Shown here: positions 49,788-62,219 of the stretch, piece by piece
How positions within the stretch are numbered: the first letter of the stretch is position 1
Layout of the letters: each line of letters begins with the position of its first letter
Origin: Pyronema omphalodes
Lineage: Eukaryota; Ascomycota; Pezizomycetes; Pezizales; Pyronemataceae
Assembly (NCBI GenBank): GCA_024516155.1
Contig: JAJJXM010000033.1
Span: forward strand, 62,001-126,000
Direction of reading: 5' to 3'
DNA length: 64,000 bases
Notes under the pieces: model-generated
Told to the model about the DNA's origin: nothing
What the model saw: only the letters and a program-made list of their open reading frames with translations
Databases searched by the model: none
Position numbers and translations under genes: made by a program

Positions 49788-50710
49788 AGAATGAGACTTA
49801 ATGATGGGAATGGCCAAAGGTTCTGGGTGTACGAGAAATTGCATGTACTGGTGACATCATAATGAAGACTTGGGTTTGACGGCGCAGTTGAGCTGTGCGA
49901 TCTTTATGTAGTTTTATGATGATTATTTGGGATGAATGGGCCATGTGAAAATGAATTCTTTGATTTTAGGTTACTGGAAATATCATCAGAATTATGGTGA
50001 TGAAACATAATGCAGGATGCATCATCAGTACTGAATTATAAAATAGCATACCACAAGTGCAACCATCAACTTGGTGGTTATCGAGTTACTAATGGATATT
50101 GTAACGACAGTTGTCGAGTGACGTTTCTCGAATTGACAAAAAACAATACAACGGGGAATGGCTACTGCAACATGACGACAACACAACCAAGTAACCCTTG
50201 GCCTGCATGATGCTTTTTTCGTTGGTAGCCGTGAGAGTAAACTGCCATCTCAAGGGGCGCGGGAGGTGGGTTCTATGTAGGATATCTTTGTTATCATTGC
50301 CATTTGGAAGCCAGTTTATCAATTTCTCAATCTTAAAATTATCTCATACTCTACAAAACATATGAATCGAATTTTTCAAGCAGCTTTGCTTTGCTCTGCT
50401 TCCTCTTTGTAAACGAGCGAGACCTTTATCATGTCAGGCAATACTTTATAGTTATGCAGAATGTGGAGCATTAGCAATTCCTGTCGCTCTATATCTTCCA
50501 GTTTTCGCTCATCCATTTCTTCTACCTATACTCGTTACCAACTCCACCACCAATACCGCCATCACAAGATCACTACCAGCGACTCCACATCACCACCACA
50601 TCACCACGTACATCATTGCAGAACCCGCCGAATTCAGAAGTTGCTTAACGTAGCACTCGCTAATTGCAGCCCTCCGTCCATCGATCACTGTGAACCGCGA
50701 ATCATCGAAC
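49788..50710. other. Intergenic, no gene recognised
   Basis: 3' region of the low-complexity gene and upstream region of the BAH-PHD gene. CAC/CAT-rich pyrimidine-biased sequence at about 50500-50620 looks like promoter or 5' UTR. Confidence 0.5.
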
Positions 50711-51930
50711 ATGCCGCCAAAGAACTGGGCCTTTTCCGGCACAAAGAAGGGTGTCAAACATTGGTCTAGAATCGGCTCAATTCCTAGACCAGGATCCCGT
50801 ATCTGTGGTCACGGAGCTGCCAACGCGGCTGTTACTAAACCTTCCGTTAGTTTCACGAAGCCTGTGGCACGCAAAAAGAACCTATCAGCGATAATTCCAG
50901 CAGATACTGATGACATCCCATTATACCAAAGTGGTGACTACGAAGTTGCCCCATGCGTTTACAAAGTTCAGATCAACCCAGAGTGTATACCGGAAACCAC
51001 TTCACCGGTAAAGAAAAAACTACCAGGGTCAAAACTTAGGATAGCTGGCTTAACTCAGAATCATACTGCTATAAACACTCTTGTACATTTTGTGCAAGAA
51101 GGAAGTTTAATTGACCATAGGAGAAAAGGGTTTGAGATCGTTCCTCACTCCTGGTACGACCTGCCGCTGGATAATGAGGTCGAAAGTAAGTCTCCATAAC
51201 TTTCATTTACTTGGCCCCAATTTTCATGGAAAAAGGTTGTTAACAAAACATAGTTCTGGATGAATTATACTTTCCAGGCGACTATATACTGATAAACCAG
51301 CCTGAGACCAGAAAAAGTGGCACTATCAGCACGGTCGAAGATCTGAGAAATTTCTGGGTGGCAGAAATACTGGAAATTCGCGTGGAATCAGAAGAAGCCG
51401 TGTATCTCTCCATACACTGGATGTACTGGCCCGAAGAACTTCCAACTGGTCGCCAGCCTCACCATGGAGCCCATGAACTTATCTCAAGCAGTCATATGGA
51501 CATCATTGACGCACACACTGTTGCAGGCCTTGCTAGTGTTACACCCTGGAATGAGTATGATGACAGTATTGACGATATCAATCCAGGAGATCTGTACTGG
51601 AGACAGAGCTATAACCCCCGAACCCAGCAGATTACCAGTCCGAGAAGGCATTGCGCTTGTAAGGGATACCATAATCCAGATACAGTACTTGTCTGGTGTG
51701 AGGCGTGCGATTCGTGGTTGCATGAAGCATGTTTGGCAGAAAATATCAAGAAAGATATTTTAATTGCAGCGGGTATCATTTCAGAAGGCGCGAAGAATGT
51801 GGAAGAATCGAAGATGCGGCAAGTCAAGGTGGAGTGGAAAGATGAACTTTCAAAAGTATTTGTTGCTTTTGATGGTGATGAGTGGCACGAGAAGGTGAAG
51901 TGCTTGTGCTGTCACTGTTATATTACTTAA
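50711..51930 (+). CDS. BAH-PHD domain chromatin-reader protein
   Basis: Two exons (50711-51185, 51278-51930) join in phase 1 across a 92-bp intron (GTAAGT...TTCCAG), giving 375 aa. The ATG at 50711 is the first in frame. Residues 1-155 are basic and poorly ordered. A BAH domain begins at about residue 160 (DYILINQPE). It continues with FWVAEILEIRVESEEAVYLS, HWMYWPEELPTGRQPHHG, HELISSSHMDIIDAHTV and GDLYWRQSY. A PHD-type finger follows from Cys284 (HCACKGY, WCEACDSWLHEAC) and ends KCLCCHC just before the stop. BAH-PHD proteins read histone tails. The fungal Polycomb effector EPR-1 of Neurospora has this architecture and binds H3K27me3. Orthology is suggested only by domain order. The PHD has a long insert before its last Cys pair. 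Nuclear location is expected. Confidence 0.87.
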
Positions 51931-53850
51931 GCTTTTGTTTCTGGCTGTTTGTGTATGGACTTTTATGTGTGGGTTTTTGTGTTGGGTTTTGGGCGCTGTG
52001 AAATGTATTTTTTAGTGTATCCTTTTATGAAGAGTAAGGTTTTGTACACTGTGTCGTTTTATTATATCATCTGCTGGTCATGATTGTAGTTTGCGGCTTT
52101 GGTTTTATTCTTGAATTCTCATGCATCAGCTTGTGGGTTTACTTTTCTTTTTATGTTTTGAAAACATCTATCTGTAGGACCACTTTAACGATGCCGATAA
52201 CTAGAAGTTACTCCAAGATTTAAAGCACCGAGGAGATCAAGAATGTCACGACTAATACCGTACCACCACTAGAGACAACACTAACTGTGAAAAGGTACAG
52301 GGAGACACAAGGTATATTTTTGATAGATAGAATAATAACGATACAGTAGAAGTGAACATATATACAGTCGAAAGAATTTTTTGTTCGTGTCCTGCCTGAA
52401 GTGTCCCGTTTAATATTCTTTGTCTCTCTGAACTTTATCCTGAGTTAACCTAAGGACCTTGTTCCGACAAGCTGCATTGCCGTTCTCCGCAATGTTCGAA
52501 TACTAACAGCAAGACCGTGAACAGGAATGAGCTATACGACTCACGAGAAGGTTAACACCGCTTCAGTTTCAGAAACATTCACTGGAAAAACTAGATAATA
52601 ATTAACATGGCACTCACATAAACGGCCACAGCACTGAAAATATCTCAAAAGATCAGCAATGCCGCAGCTGCTAGATCGCGGTAAGAGGATTAGTACGCAC
52701 TCAGCATCAATGCCACGGCGGACATCTCTTACTACGCGAGATCCAAACCTTCAAATTTTTAGTTAATTAGGGTTAGGTTTTGCTCACCTGCTGTTATAAG
52801 TCGAAATCAAATTTGGTCAGTTCTCTGTTTGCCTTCGTTATTGCTAGAGTAGAGGCTATGCTCATTGATATGCATGACACGGTAGGCACTAGAAAGGCGC
52901 TTGTTATGGAAATTATCTTTGGCAGCCTTACAATTTGAAGCCTGTTGATGAAGAGCGGATATAACTGGCTGCTCGTTGTACAGCAAGTCGAAAAGATAAT
53001 GCAGGAAGTCTTTGTCAGCAATTCTATCGGGATATTTCGCTATTGTAGCTCAATCTTGATGCTGACTTCAGTGCACATTATATTCAGATTATTATGCTTA
53101 GTTCAGAAGAAAGAGGAGTGGTTAGTTTGCTAAAATTTTGATGATGTTCGGAGGACGATGGCTGTAAGCGATTTTTGACGGATATCACCTTCGAGTGACG
53201 TCGTGTGTTCGGGATGTTGGTTTCAGTGACCCGTATGCCACTGGAGAGATGCCTGAATAGTGGTCTTGACGCATGAAAAAAGTGTGTTAAAAAAAACCTA
53301 GTTTATATGTATATTCTTGAATACAATAAAGGGTCTTAACCAGTTCAAAGACTATTTTATAAAATCAGAGAAGGTGGCGCTGATAAAGTGAAAAAAAAGG
53401 CGGGGTTGTAGTTTTCAAATTTAGTAGTGACTTCCAGGCTCATAACGGGCAAGGATTTGAACTTTAATCTTAAGATGTAGGTTTGTGGAGTTGAGATATT
53501 CAAACTGATTACCCAAAACAAGGTGATACGGAGTCCTCTAAATACATAATTTCACCCAAACAACTAGATTATGACATCTTTTGGATCTGATATTAAATAT
53601 TTCATGTCTCATAACCAATTCTAATATATATTTGAGGCGTAGTTACGACGGTGTGGATGTAAAGTATATAGTAGGTTGGGTACGCGTAGCATAGTTTGCC
53701 AAGAATCACCTATTACCACCACTCCAGCTGCCTACCTAGTAATCTTTCGGGTGACGAGCACGATTCAAATACATAACAAAACTTTTTGAATACAGATATT
53801 ATTTTTATTAAATTGCATTATCCATGCTCAATCGTACATAGTCAAAACAT
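51931..53850. other. Intergenic, no gene recognised
   Basis: AT-rich sequence with T-rich 3' UTR-like sequence just after the BAH-PHD stop. Only short frames. A B-box-like word on the minus strand near 53455 was considered and rejected as a tRNA. Confidence 0.5.
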
Positions 53851-54060
53851 TTACACATATGCGTCCACCTTCCCACCATCGCCCAAAACAATCTCCTCTT
53901 TTCCTCCACAGGCTCGGCAATCGCTTTCGACCTCGAATGTTTGCCAGACTTCTCGGACTCCACATTGGCGTCGTATTGGTGCTCCAACTGTGCAGAAGTG
54001 GTCGGAGAAAACGAGGTAGACATGGCCGCAACTGAAGACGTAGCGGTAGTATTTACACAT
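53851..54060 (-). CDS. Small Cys-containing protein (69 aa)
   Basis: A single-exon minus-strand frame with ATG at 54060. The translation starts MCKYYRYVFSCGHVYLVFSD, followed by CTVGAPIRRQCGVREVWQ and CRACGG. Cysteines lie at about residues 2, 11, 23, 33, 49 and 52. This spacing, including the C-G-H near the start and the later C-x2-C, resembles very short uncharacterised fungal proteins that begin MCxxxxxxYxCGH. That resemblance is from memory and not verified. The last ~15 residues (EIVLGDGGKVDAYV) are unremarkable. Other frames overlap the same DNA, so chance is possible. Confidence 0.45.
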   Translation of the reverse strand: MCKYYRYVFSCGHVYLVFSDHFCTVGAPIRRQCGVREVWQTFEVESDCRACGGKEEIVLGDGGKVDAYV

Positions 54061-57000
54061 GCCTTCGCTATGGGTTGAAGTAACGGTGGATAAGTGCAGG
54101 TAGGTGCAGCGACGTTTTAAATCTGAGATATGAAGAACGGTATGACGAGAAGGACCAGTCCAGTAATAGTTTTTCAGATGACTACTGGTTTGTTTGATGA
54201 ACAGGTTTGATATGATTAGCTATCGATGTAGGCGAGTAACTGGATGTCTTATAAGCATGTTAGGAAACAATGGCAACCTTATATTCTCTCGCCGAGACCC
54301 AAATGAGATGAGCGGGCTGCGGCCAAGAATACACCGACATAACATCCAGGCTTGATACACGGGACGAATGCAGAGCAAATGCAAGTTTCACAACAATGTA
54401 ACTATGGCTTTCAAAAAAAGTTAGTAATGTAAGTTATTCTAGGCCAAGGCTTAGGTCCCGTAATGCAAGCAACACTAGTGGTTTGTAATACATCATAACA
54501 CCTACTTTAGTATACCTAATTGTTATGTGGCTTAAAGCAACATAACTTTAATGAATAGTTTGTAAAATAACAAAAACTCGCTATTCATTAGGTACAGAAG
54601 GCCTTAAATCCTTACAATTAACCCTCGGGTTCTGGTGTCAGAAGGTTCGATACACTACCGGCGTCTGCAATCAACATTCAATTCAGGAAGAGCCTTGCAA
54701 TCTACATTAACTCCAAAGATCTTTGTATGGTGTAGGTTCTCTAGCTTCTCTTCATCAAAATTGTTCAAAATTATAATTTCGTTTGCTCTGTAGACGATAC
54801 CCACGTCGCCTACCTAACACGGTAATCCGACGGTCGGTGGACCATGGTACTTGCAGCACACAGCCTCAGGTAGCTGTAATATGCAGGGACAACATGTTTA
54901 TCAGGCTTTCCAGATTGGCGGCTTTTTTCCGAAGCTGGCCCTGTGGGAAAAAAAGCCTTTAAAGTTTAGACTTACTATCTCGGTAATCCTAGTCAACAGA
55001 AGCGATGAACTTACAGTCGGCTGAGACTTTGTAGGATTGTTTCCGATTGGTCACAGGACAGAATAGGTGAAACTAGTCAAAGCGGAAACGCATGTTTCCG
55101 GGCCCAATTCCTTCCTAGCACCATTTTCTAGAATTGCATATTATTTGGGCAGGCTTACCTAGGTTAGCACTTTCGTACGTGAACTTTGGAGTGCAGTTCA
55201 TCACACCGCATTTACGGTGCAGCGGTAGATCATTTCCAGGCAAGGAATGACATGCAACGACGGCTGGCTGCAGATTGCCTTGAAAATGACGTGGAGAATT
55301 CGGTTCCATAGCGGATCATTCAATCTCGCGTTATCCTACGTAGGCATGATTCCTCTGCAGAATTGCTAACCTGTTGCAATAATTAGTGTTTTCTCTATAG
55401 GCGAGTATCGAACGAAGGAGGAAGCGTAAAACACGAGAGTAACACACCACCATCGAACCATAAACTCAAGCTTGGTTATTCATGTGTAAGGGCACCCATT
55501 GTCTTGTGACAACAGCGTTACACATAGCCAAGAAATACCCAGGCCGTAACTGTAGCTACTGACGGCATCTCATGCCTGGCCGGTACATTCGTAGGCGAAT
55601 TTTCGCAGTATCCGCCTTACTTACGACGTAGGGGATGTAGGGGTAGGGAGATAATTAGAGTCAGGTGTTATATCTGACGTAGTTATCTGTCGGAGAATTT
55701 CTTCATGACGTTTTGACGTTCAAAGAGCGATGAACTGACGATGGTGGCTGAATGGTAATGGGTGATTTGAAACTTCGAAGCGTGATATATCGAGGAGAGA
55801 AAATATCGAAGGCAAATAGCGAAGCTCGCATAGCAGTGCATCAATATTCAACCAGACGTTGTAATGAGCAGTTTTGCCACCCCCACCCGAACACGTGTCT
55901 TCCATGTGCAGAGAAGCAAAACCTTCCCGACTGTTCAATTATGTACATACCTAAGGTATTTGCACTTTTTCTTTTGTGCGCCCTATTTTACAGAAATTTA
56001 AAAAATGGAATAGCGTCGTGAAAGACGTTTCCGGAGACAGACACAGATAAAACTTTCGGCGTTTGTCAGATGAGATGTGCAAAAATTAAATTTGTTTGTG
56101 TAGGTTCGCAAGAACGCTCTATTGGCGTTGAAAAGTGTTCCGAACAAGGGTTTAGGGTAGTGAACTTAGGTTTTCGCGAGGTGTCAAGGACTAATGGAAA
56201 TCCAGGGACACGATGCGAATGTCTTTAAGTTACACACGTTTGCCGGTTGTTCCCGACACAGCACATCTATGGAACAGTCTATTCCAACCATTCTTAGTAA
56301 TGATATTTTAGAAGCACTTAAAACTACTCATCGGCACTTAGCCGCATTTCGCGCGGGTAATTCCTCGCTTACGCCGCATAGTTGTAATGTATTGGTAAGC
56401 TCGTACGTCTAGACGCCAATATCGCCCAACTCCGTGACCCCCTGAAAGAGGCGCTTGTTTCGTCCCAGCCATTTTGTAGTTCTCCGCTGAGATACAAAGA
56501 TACGTGAAGCCACTGACACCAATACTTGTGTTCGTTCAAGCTTAGGCGATCTGCGATACTCTAATTGCATGACTGAGACTTATAGGCCGAAGTTTCAGCC
56601 TCTACATTCTTAAATCAGCACTCATATCAAATCAGCATTTCTAAAGATAAAGCACAGTTACGACACTATAACTAGACTCTCGTTCACCGACAAAACTCGA
56701 AGCCTCAAAGGGCAAATCGGTAGTAAATATTCCCGTAGTGCTATTGAAGGTGCTAAATGTTACCCGGGTTGCCGGGGCATAGGGGAATTAATATGTCTCA
56801 ATATTGAGGCGATTCTGATGTAAGACCCTTTTTTTTTAGGGAAAGTTTAGCGAGCTGACGGGTTGTATGACGTTTTCTCGTGTCGGTTGAGGCCGATGTT
56901 ACCGCGTACCATGAACTTGGGTATGGGCTATTTTTCAATGGCTGGTGCAGAAAGCCCTCGGTTTCATCTTTTCCGACCTCTTTTTCTTCACTATTCCTAT

Positions 57001-58518
57001 ATACAGGCAAGCAAACAGACAAGCCACATCCAGTTTCATGATATTTATAGCCAAGCCAAAAACAAGTGTAAGATTTTACAGCGGCAATAGCCGTGTGAAG
57101 GCTGTAAACTGCCTTGATGGTGGCGTTAGTGTGATGATAGATGAACATAGTGTCCCGTTTAACGTCATGACGGCTCAATTTACGTACTCTAAAGGAACTG
57201 CCTATTGTAAAATCTACACCACATTTTTTCCAAGCGTTCAGGTGTAAAAATGATTATTGGTGTCGCATTCTTACGTAATACAGTTTTTACAATACAATAA
57301 CATAACTCTAAAATCTAGACGCATCAATAAAGTACTGTATTTCTGTAGCAGACATCTTGGTGGTATCAAGGCTTAATGTGTTTGCGTAGGCTCACTATAC
57401 TCTGTAATTGATATATGTATTGGGTATCACCGCGGATTGACGAACAATTGTTTCCGGTCTCAATGTCTGTCAAGTACAATCTAAGTTAGCCTCTCACAGA
57501 AATACTAATATATCTCATCTCAGCGAAGAGAGGTCATCAAGTAAAGTAGTGTCAGACATCTATGTAATATGTAGTCCGGGTAGCGTCCTGACATTTCTTG
57601 GCAAACTCCAAAATTACTACCTGCTTGATGAGGCTCGAGTGATATTTCATGCATCTGAGCCCGAGGCACCTGCTCATACAACTCCACCTCCTAATGTCCA
57701 AACCAGAGTTTTCATACGTCACTGCCTATTTATTTGCTTGTCGTGTATTTCTAGGAAAGCTGACTTTAGGAAACTGTGAACCGCGTCCAATATATGTCTC
57801 AATTTTTGGACGCTTTTCCATGTTTTCACGGCTCCACCTGCACCCGCGCCTGTGGTCATCTATCTGCCGCTCAACTATAGGACTTGAGGATAAATAGAGA
57901 GAAAACTAAGAGCCTCAGTTATAAGCATATACTTATAAGAAAAATTATATCAACAGACATCCACAAATCTGTCCATGTTATTGATTTTAAGCCTAGAGTC
58001 ACTGGCTGCCCAGAGCTGAAATTGAAGTTCTATATGTATCAAATCTCAATGTCAAATTCCATCCGACTCTCGTAACATAATGATGTTTTGCACGTGATGG
58101 CATGATGGCATGATGTCTGATGAACATAACCAAAGACGTTGCTTTAATTTGCTAAATTGTTATTCTTTAACCGGGGGCTAAACCCTGGCACAACCAACTT
58201 GAACGAAGAAACGAAAACGGCTAAGAAATCGTTGCGTAATCGGTAGTCGTGCAATACATCATTGCGCGCCTAAAATCAAATCGTCATTGAACTCCAAAAG
58301 ATTTTTTCGCCGCCTCGAAGGGTGTAACCCTCGCTCGCGTGAGGTCTCGTGACCATCTTACAGAAACACCATAGTTACCCGGCATTTCATCTTCCTGGTA
58401 CTCTTCGGCCCGTTCCGATGCCGCATTATCCGCCCGCACTAGAGTATCCGTCCGCTTTCCAGAGAAGCTTGTCTCTGACGCGTGGTTGTCACGCTCACCA
58501 ACGAAGGACCCTGGAACG
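54061..58518. other. Gene-poor tract (4.5 kb)
   Basis: No gene recognised. A cluster of nested inverted repeats lies at 54513-54594 (separate entry). Short frames of at most 126 codons show no motifs. The last ~170 bp precede the MFS transporter start and are C/T-rich. Confidence 0.5.
54513..54594. repeat. Nested inverted repeats
   Basis: Three overlapping pairs: TACCTAAT (54513) with ATTAGGTA (54587); GTTATGTGGC (54522) with GCAACATAAC (54537), one mismatch; and TAATGAATAG (54549) with CTATTCATTA (54581). They can form alternative hairpins. AT-rich, non-coding. Confidence 0.75.
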
Positions 58519-60337
58519 ATGTCCCGACACGATGAGCCTCAGAATCCCGATGAATCATCACCATTGCTGCCGGATTCTTCCAATGATACCACCAACAAAG
58601 CTCCGGTAGTTGAAGAGCTATCGCTTCCTAAGCTTTTGGCTGTACTTTCATCAATTTGGGTGAGTTGAATCACACCTCATCACATCATAACAAAGCTTCT
58701 ACAAGGCTAGATAGCGCGATGAGATGAGCCACGATAATCAATACGATGCAAAATTTCTAACATCATTGCGATTAACCTGCAGATTGGAGTCTTCCTCGCA
58801 GCTTTAGATGGCACTGTAATTTCGACGCTCCTCGCACCAATCTCAAGCGAATTCAATAGCTTTGCCTCCCTATCATGGATTACAACCGCCTACCTCATTG
58901 CTCAAGCCGCCCTCCAACCGCTATTTGGAAAACTTACCGATATCTATGGCCGCCGAAATGGATTATTGGTTTCCAATGCATTGTTTATATTGGGAACGGC
59001 TATGTGTGGCTTGGCTACTAGCGAGGGGTTTATGATTGTTGGTCGGATTATTGCTGGTGCTGGTGGAGGGGGGTTGTTTTCAATTTCCTCTATCGTGGGT
59101 ACAGATCTTGTGCCTCTGAGAAAGAGGGGTATCGTACAGGGAGGAGGAAATATTGCGTTCGGAGTTGGAGCAAGCTTAGGTGGTCTTTTCGGGGGAGTTG
59201 TCAATGATAATATTGGATGGAGATGGGCATTCCTGATTCAGGTGAACATTCCTTCCATGACATATCTCAGTTTCCCGCAATACCGACAATCATCCCGACA
59301 AACAATCACTAACAACTGATGGATAATGTTAGATTCCATTCATTTTCATCTCCGTCATCTTTGTTTACCTCTTCGTTCACATCCCGATTCCACCCGCTAC
59401 TACCTCTCCGCATAAACGAGTAGACTACCTAGGATCTCTTTCTATGGTCACCTTCCTCACCATCTTCCTATTGGCTCTCAACACCGGCGGGTCTCTCCTT
59501 CCCTGGTCCCACCCGCTTGTCCTGACCTGCCTGCCCCTATCTTGCGTCTTCCTCGGCCTCTTTATCTACACAGAGCTGCATTGGGCTAGAGAACCCATTA
59601 TCCCGCTCGGCATTTTTTCCGACCTAACTGTAGCTTCCGCATGCTTAACCTACCTTTTCCTCGCCATGAGCGTCTACTGCGCCTACTTCTTCCTTCCCAT
59701 CTACTCCCAGTTACGAGGACTAAGCGCTACCTCCGCGGGGCTTCATTTGACAACTTATCCAATCGGTATCTCTGTCGGTTCTCTGGGTAGCGGAATTATT
59801 ATGAATAAAACAGGACGCTACTATTGGCTTGGCATCGGTGCGATAGTACTCTACTGTCTAGGAGCAGGGTTATTCTGCACCTTTAACCTCACTACCCCCG
59901 ATCTACCGCAATACTTATATCTCTTCTTCTTCGGGACTGGATATGGAGCCACCCTTACCACAGTCTTACTAGCCTTGATCGCAGCGGTGAAGCATGAAGA
60001 ACAAGCTACTACCACCAGTGCTTCGTATTTATTCCGGTCTACAGGAGGAACGATTGGAGCCGCTGCTGGAGCTGCTGTATTTCAGACTGCGTTAAGAAGC
60101 AACTTATTGAAGAGATTAGGGGATTCTGAAGCGGCAAAGGAAGTCATCGACAAAGTTCTAGAGGATTTCTCGGAGATTGGGAATGTGCCGGAAAAGTGGA
60201 AGGTTCCGGTTGTGGAGGCTTATATGGGGAGTGTTAGATTGGTCTTTATCACAGCGTTTGCTTTTGGTGTTTTAGGTGTTATTACTACCGTTATGATGAG
60301 GGAACATAAACTTCATAGTACATTGAATAGAAAGTAA
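58519..60337 (+). CDS. MFS transporter, DHA2/Vba-Fnx type
   Basis: Three exons (58519-58659, 58783-59241, 59333-60337) join in phase 0 across introns of 123 and 91 bp, giving 534 aa. The ATG at 58519 is used because the frame upstream opens only with TTG. The cytosolic N-terminus has an acidic dileucine-type sorting signal ESSPLLP (about residues 12-18), common in vacuolar membrane proteins. TM1 contains LDGTVISTLLAPISSEF. The loop 2-3 motif A is GKLTDIYGRR (96-105). Later segments include GRIIAGAGGGG, GASLGGLFGGVV and GWRWAFLIQ, the antiporter-type motif C region. About 14 hydrophobic segments are expected. The closest family by pattern is the yeast vacuolar basic amino-acid transporters Vba and S. 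pombe Fnx1. Proton-coupled basic amino acid transport at the vacuole is the likely role; drug export is the alternative. Confidence 0.9.
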
Positions 60338-60597
60338 AGGGGGCGGGTGTATGAGGGGCGGGGGATGATTCGACATCGGTGTTGATGCTTATATGATTGT
60401 GATATCTGTAGAGAGCCTTTTTAATGTCTGTATTGATTTGAATATATGTATGTTGTGGTCGTTTGCATACTCATTTGAAATTTTGTGCATCACTCTGTCG
60501 CAAACTTGCATAAAAGTATTGATCCTATGTCTGCATAAAGAATGATTTACATTCATGTGCCATTATATTTCGTTTACAGCAAGCACCAGTAACATCT

Positions 60598-60684
60598 GGG
60601 GATCTGGTTTAGGGGTATAACGTTTCATTCGCATTCTCTGATCGTGAATTGAAAAGGTCTTGGGTTCGATTCCCAAGTTCTCCA
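60598..60684 (+). tRNA. tRNA-Ala(CGC) candidate with 15-nt intron
   Basis: A full cloverleaf can be drawn. Acceptor GGGGATC pairs with GTTCTCC (6 of 7, including a G3-U70 wobble, the alanine identity pair) with discriminator A60684. The D arm is GTTT/TAAC with AGGGGTA loop (three pairs). The anticodon stem TTTCA/TGAAA is perfect. The T arm TTGGG-TTCGATT-CCCAA is perfect. Anticodon CGC lies at 60630-60632. An intron at 60634-60648 follows position 37, and its GTGAA pairs with TTCGC across the anticodon, as expected for tRNA introns. A TTTTT terminator follows at 60689. One T-T mismatch in the acceptor stem and a weak D stem leave a pseudogene possible. Confidence 0.65.
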
Positions 60685-62219
60685 GTCGTTTTTGCATCGT
60701 ACCGCAAAAGCATTGTGTTTTTGATGGCCACCCTCAATGTTTCGCTAGTCACGGCTAAATCCACGGCATTCGAGGCCCATGTTCTTTTGTAGAGATAAGT
60801 ATGATGTAACATATGACGAGATCAGGATAACAGCAAGTGATAATCTGGCTTCACCAAATGTTCAATGTAGTAAATGGAGAGAATGGTGTATACATCAGAT
60901 TCAAAAGCGGGTCTGGAGAGTGGAGTATACTCAGAGGGCGCCTCAGTTAAGGAAAATCCCATATAATTCGGACATAGCAACAGAAAAACCACAACTTCAG
61001 AGGCTTAATCAAATATATTGAGGGTTCAAAAGCCCTTAGACAGCCAGTTTTGACCATGAATACTATAAAATATTACGGCTTTTTGAAGGGGAGTTGTCTT
61101 TTTAATGTCGTTGGATGAATATCGGTTTTCTTCCTCCATCAAATTTACAAAAAAATCGAGATTATTACAATGCCGCTGTTTTGTCAGTTGTACCACCAGA
61201 CATAAACAGAGAAAGAAAACGCCTTCCTCCTCAACCGCTGATTCCTCTACCCACCGCTGATGCGCCGAATCTTAAACTGCGCCTTTATATAAGACCATGA
61301 AACTACAAGTAAAGCAATAATTCTGCAGTATATTATCTGCCCTAATGTTCATGCTCTTCCTCCTCGAACATCCCCAAGTCTTCAGACTCCGGTAGTCTGG
61401 TGTAGCTCTTGATGAGCAGCATGTACTGCCGTAGTAGTCTTACTAAGAAGCTGATTCTTCCTCTTGGTAACAGCTTTACCTGAAAGACTGATTAGTGGAG
61501 TAGAAAAAAATACATATGTAACTTGATTGCGCATATTTTTGCCCTGTAAAGTGTAAAGGTACAAGTCTCGAAAAGTCTAGAGACGTCTCATCTCGTGGAA
61601 ATCCAGTCTCGTCGGCCTCGAGCCGCTCGTCTCGTGTGCATTCCTAATCGAATCACCATAGGCAGGTTGTACAGTAGGATAGGTAATCCAAGCATATGTA
61701 GAAACTTATCCCAGAAATTTTCATGGGAATGATAGAGCCGGATACTGAGAATCAGAGGTAGCCCCTTGGCGATGTCTGCACAAAAGTTCAGAGTTTATTA
61801 ATCGTCGGGTGAGGTGTGTGGAAGAGTGATGTTTCATGAGAGTGTGTTGTGATGCAGCTATGAGCTCAGCTTGCCACTAGTCCGCGCTATATATATCTTT
61901 GTCGTCTCTTGTTCAGTTCTCAAAGGAATCGCATTATTTTTGACTTATTGGAATCTTATTTTTTGTTCTGTCGAAGGAAAATATTGGTGCTGACCGCAGG
62001 GCTATCTTGGTTGCTTGGTGGCCGGTAAGGCCTACCTGAAGCTGTGTGATGCTACATAGCTGCAGCGTCTGGTCCGTTTCAGCAACGATGACTTCTCCCA
62101 TCTCGAGACAAGAGGTGTTACGGCCATTTATGCGGTGAGTTTGACAAATATTCGACATTTTGCATAAATAAGCAAAAGGCGGATGATGGCATACATCAAC
62201 GGTTGAATGGAGGTACACC
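60685..62219. other. Intergenic, no gene recognised
   Basis: Starts with the Pol III terminator after the tRNA. Short frames only. A CTCGT/GTCTC-rich patch is seen at about 61565-61640. Confidence 0.5.

Noticed and set aside
48306..49844. 512-codon minus-strand frame, Ser/Gly/Val/Ile-rich
   Set aside because: It is the exact complement of the low-complexity gene, spans that gene's 3' exon and intron acceptor region, and its composition follows from repeated GCN/AAY/GGN codons. No independent coding evidence.
53440..53520. Minus-strand B-box-like word (GTTCAAATCC) suggesting a tRNA
   Set aside because: The T stem does not pair, no A box or acceptor stem fits at the right distance.
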